Shown here: positions 13,460 through 14,196 of the stretch, in pieces
Numbering within the stretch: the stretch's first letter is position 1
Layout: every line of letters begins with the position of its first letter
Source of the DNA: Deltaproteobacteria bacterium
GTDB lineage: Bacteria; Desulfobacterota; DAOWNY01
Assembly (NCBI GenBank): GCA_030642325.1
Contig: DAOWNY010000018.1
Coordinates: forward strand, 1-14,196
Reading direction: 5' to 3'
Length of the DNA: 14,196 nt
Notes under the pieces: generated by a model
Told to the model about the DNA's origin: nothing
What the model saw: only the letters and a program-made list of their open reading frames with translations
Database searches by the model: none
Program-made: the position numbers and the translations under genes

Positions 13460-14136
13460 TTTTTCTCAATTTTTTCAGATTTCTTTTGAACCTTACCATA
13501 GAGGTTGCTTCTCATCAGTTTTTCAAAGATAATCAAATTTTTTTTGAGCCCTCGTAAGGTAGCCTGAAAATCCACATCATTTCTCTTGCCGGGATTTTTA
13601 ATCCCGGCAAGGGGAGTCAGGATGTCCGACACAGTACGATCCACCGGGTTATAGTGAGAGAAATCAGCCAGGGTTAGTCCCTTGAATTGATCGGTAAATG
13701 CCGGATCCCTGAATTTTTTGCTTTCCGGACTGCTTATTTTCTGGTAATAAAAGCTGAGTATTGTTCCGGACGGATCAGTGGCCAGGATAAGCTGCAATCC
13801 TCCGAATTCTCCCTTTTGATTCACACCGTGGATATATCCCATTGTCTTTTTTCCCTGCAGAACGGTGTAAAAGGCATAAGGAACATCAATGGTTTCATAT
13901 ATCGGTTCTAAGCGATCCCCCAGTTTTTCTTCAATTTTTTTTTGCAGCCTTCTGCCCCCTCGTTCCAAAATGGTGATGAATCTGGTTTTGTATCCGGTCG
14001 AACGGGAAAAAATTCTTTTCACGTCCCGGTCCGGATCCCTCAAAGAACATCCCATCGCTGCAAAACCATCATTGCATAGCCCTCCCATGAGGATTGAGGT
14101 CATGAGGATAAGAAGGAGAAAGTTATTTTTTGCCAT
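13456..14136 (-). CDS. Exported FMN-binding-domain-like protein lacking the flavin-attachment motif
   Basis: The 226-residue protein has a Sec signal peptide (about 1-27, GFAA cleavage) and a helical region (about 33-75). An FMN_bind-like core follows (about 85-205): 'MGYIHGVNQKGEFGGLQLIL' (99-118), a dG-rich turn, KISSPESKKFRD, FTDQFKGLTLADF, and the terminal VDFQATLRGLKKNLIIFEKL helix. In covalent flavoproteins of this family an S/TGATxS/T motif lies just before that helix; here the region reads DILTPLAGIKNPGKRN, with no such motif, so flavin may be bound non-covalently or not at all. It is first in the overlapping ABC cluster and could be its periplasmic partner. The ATG has only a weak Shine-Dalgarno sequence, and the frame stays open to the window edge, so a longer N-terminus or an overlapping upstream gene is possible. 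Confidence 0.75.
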   Translation of the reverse strand: MAKNNFLLLILMTSILMGGLCNDGFAAMGCSLRDPDRDVKRIFSRSTGYKTRFITILERGGRRLQKKIEEKLGDRLEPIYETIDVPYAFYTVLQGKKTMGYIHGVNQKGEFGGLQLILATDPSGTILSFYYQKISSPESKKFRDPAFTDQFKGLTLADFSHYNPVDRTVSDILTPLAGIKNPGKRNDVDFQATLRGLKKNLIIFEKLMRSNLYGKVQKKSEKIEKK

Positions 14137-14196
14137 AAGCGATCCGACCGGCTCCAGGCAATAGGAGCAATGACAATAAAAGAGTCCTGAGAAATA
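14137..14196 (-). other. Window edge: possible 3' end of an upstream overlapping gene
   Basis: All three minus-strand frames are open across these 60 bases. One ends at TAA 14125-14123, just inside the FMN-binding-like gene, with a hydrophobic stretch (FLRTLLLSLLLLPGAGRIAY); another ends about 30 bases further in. Given the ATGA-overlap style of the cluster, an upstream cistron may end here, but too little is visible to name it. Confidence 0.25.

Overview
All genes that can be supported lie on the minus strand, so the window reads as a series of leftward operons. The organism looks like an anaerobic or microaerobic bacterium that respires with multiheme cytochromes, most likely a Desulfobacterota-type (deltaproteobacterial) lineage. 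This is an inference from a UGA-containing (selenocysteine) glutaredoxin-like gene, an eight-heme cytochrome c of the hydroxylamine oxidoreductase superfamily, rubrerythrin with small rubredoxin-like partners, and two textbook sigma-54 promoters. No rRNA, tRNA, CRISPR array or insertion sequence was seen.

Right part (7867-14136), in transcription order: an exported FMN-binding-like protein, a small single-span membrane protein, an FtsX/MacB-type permease, a protein with two fused ABC ATPase domains, an eight-span membrane protein whose predicted outward loops carry Cys and His, an OB-fold-like lipoprotein, and a second FtsX/MacB-type permease. Four of the six junctions are 4-bp ATGA overlaps. 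The cluster looks like one compact ABC machine of unknown substrate and is the best candidate here for an undescribed system.

Middle part (3458-7685): a chaperone block with hsp20, dnaK, a grpE remnant, cbpA (DnaJ-like with half a zinc finger) and cbpM. A consensus sigma-54 promoter precedes hsp20. GrpE survives only as its C-terminal beta-domain.

Left part (1-2922): a second consensus sigma-54 promoter drives a 56-aa rubredoxin-like protein and rubrerythrin, followed by a 22-codon ORF with an ideal Shine-Dalgarno sequence. Next come a 39-aa RCKP-type rubredoxin-like protein with a TTG start, the octaheme cytochrome, a perfect 13-bp-stem hairpin, and the truncated start of the selenoprotein at the window edge. 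Together these suggest an oxidative and nitrosative stress and repair neighbourhood. Two gene-poor AT-rich gaps (about 1.59-1.99 kb and 2.92-3.46 kb) hold only small palindromes.
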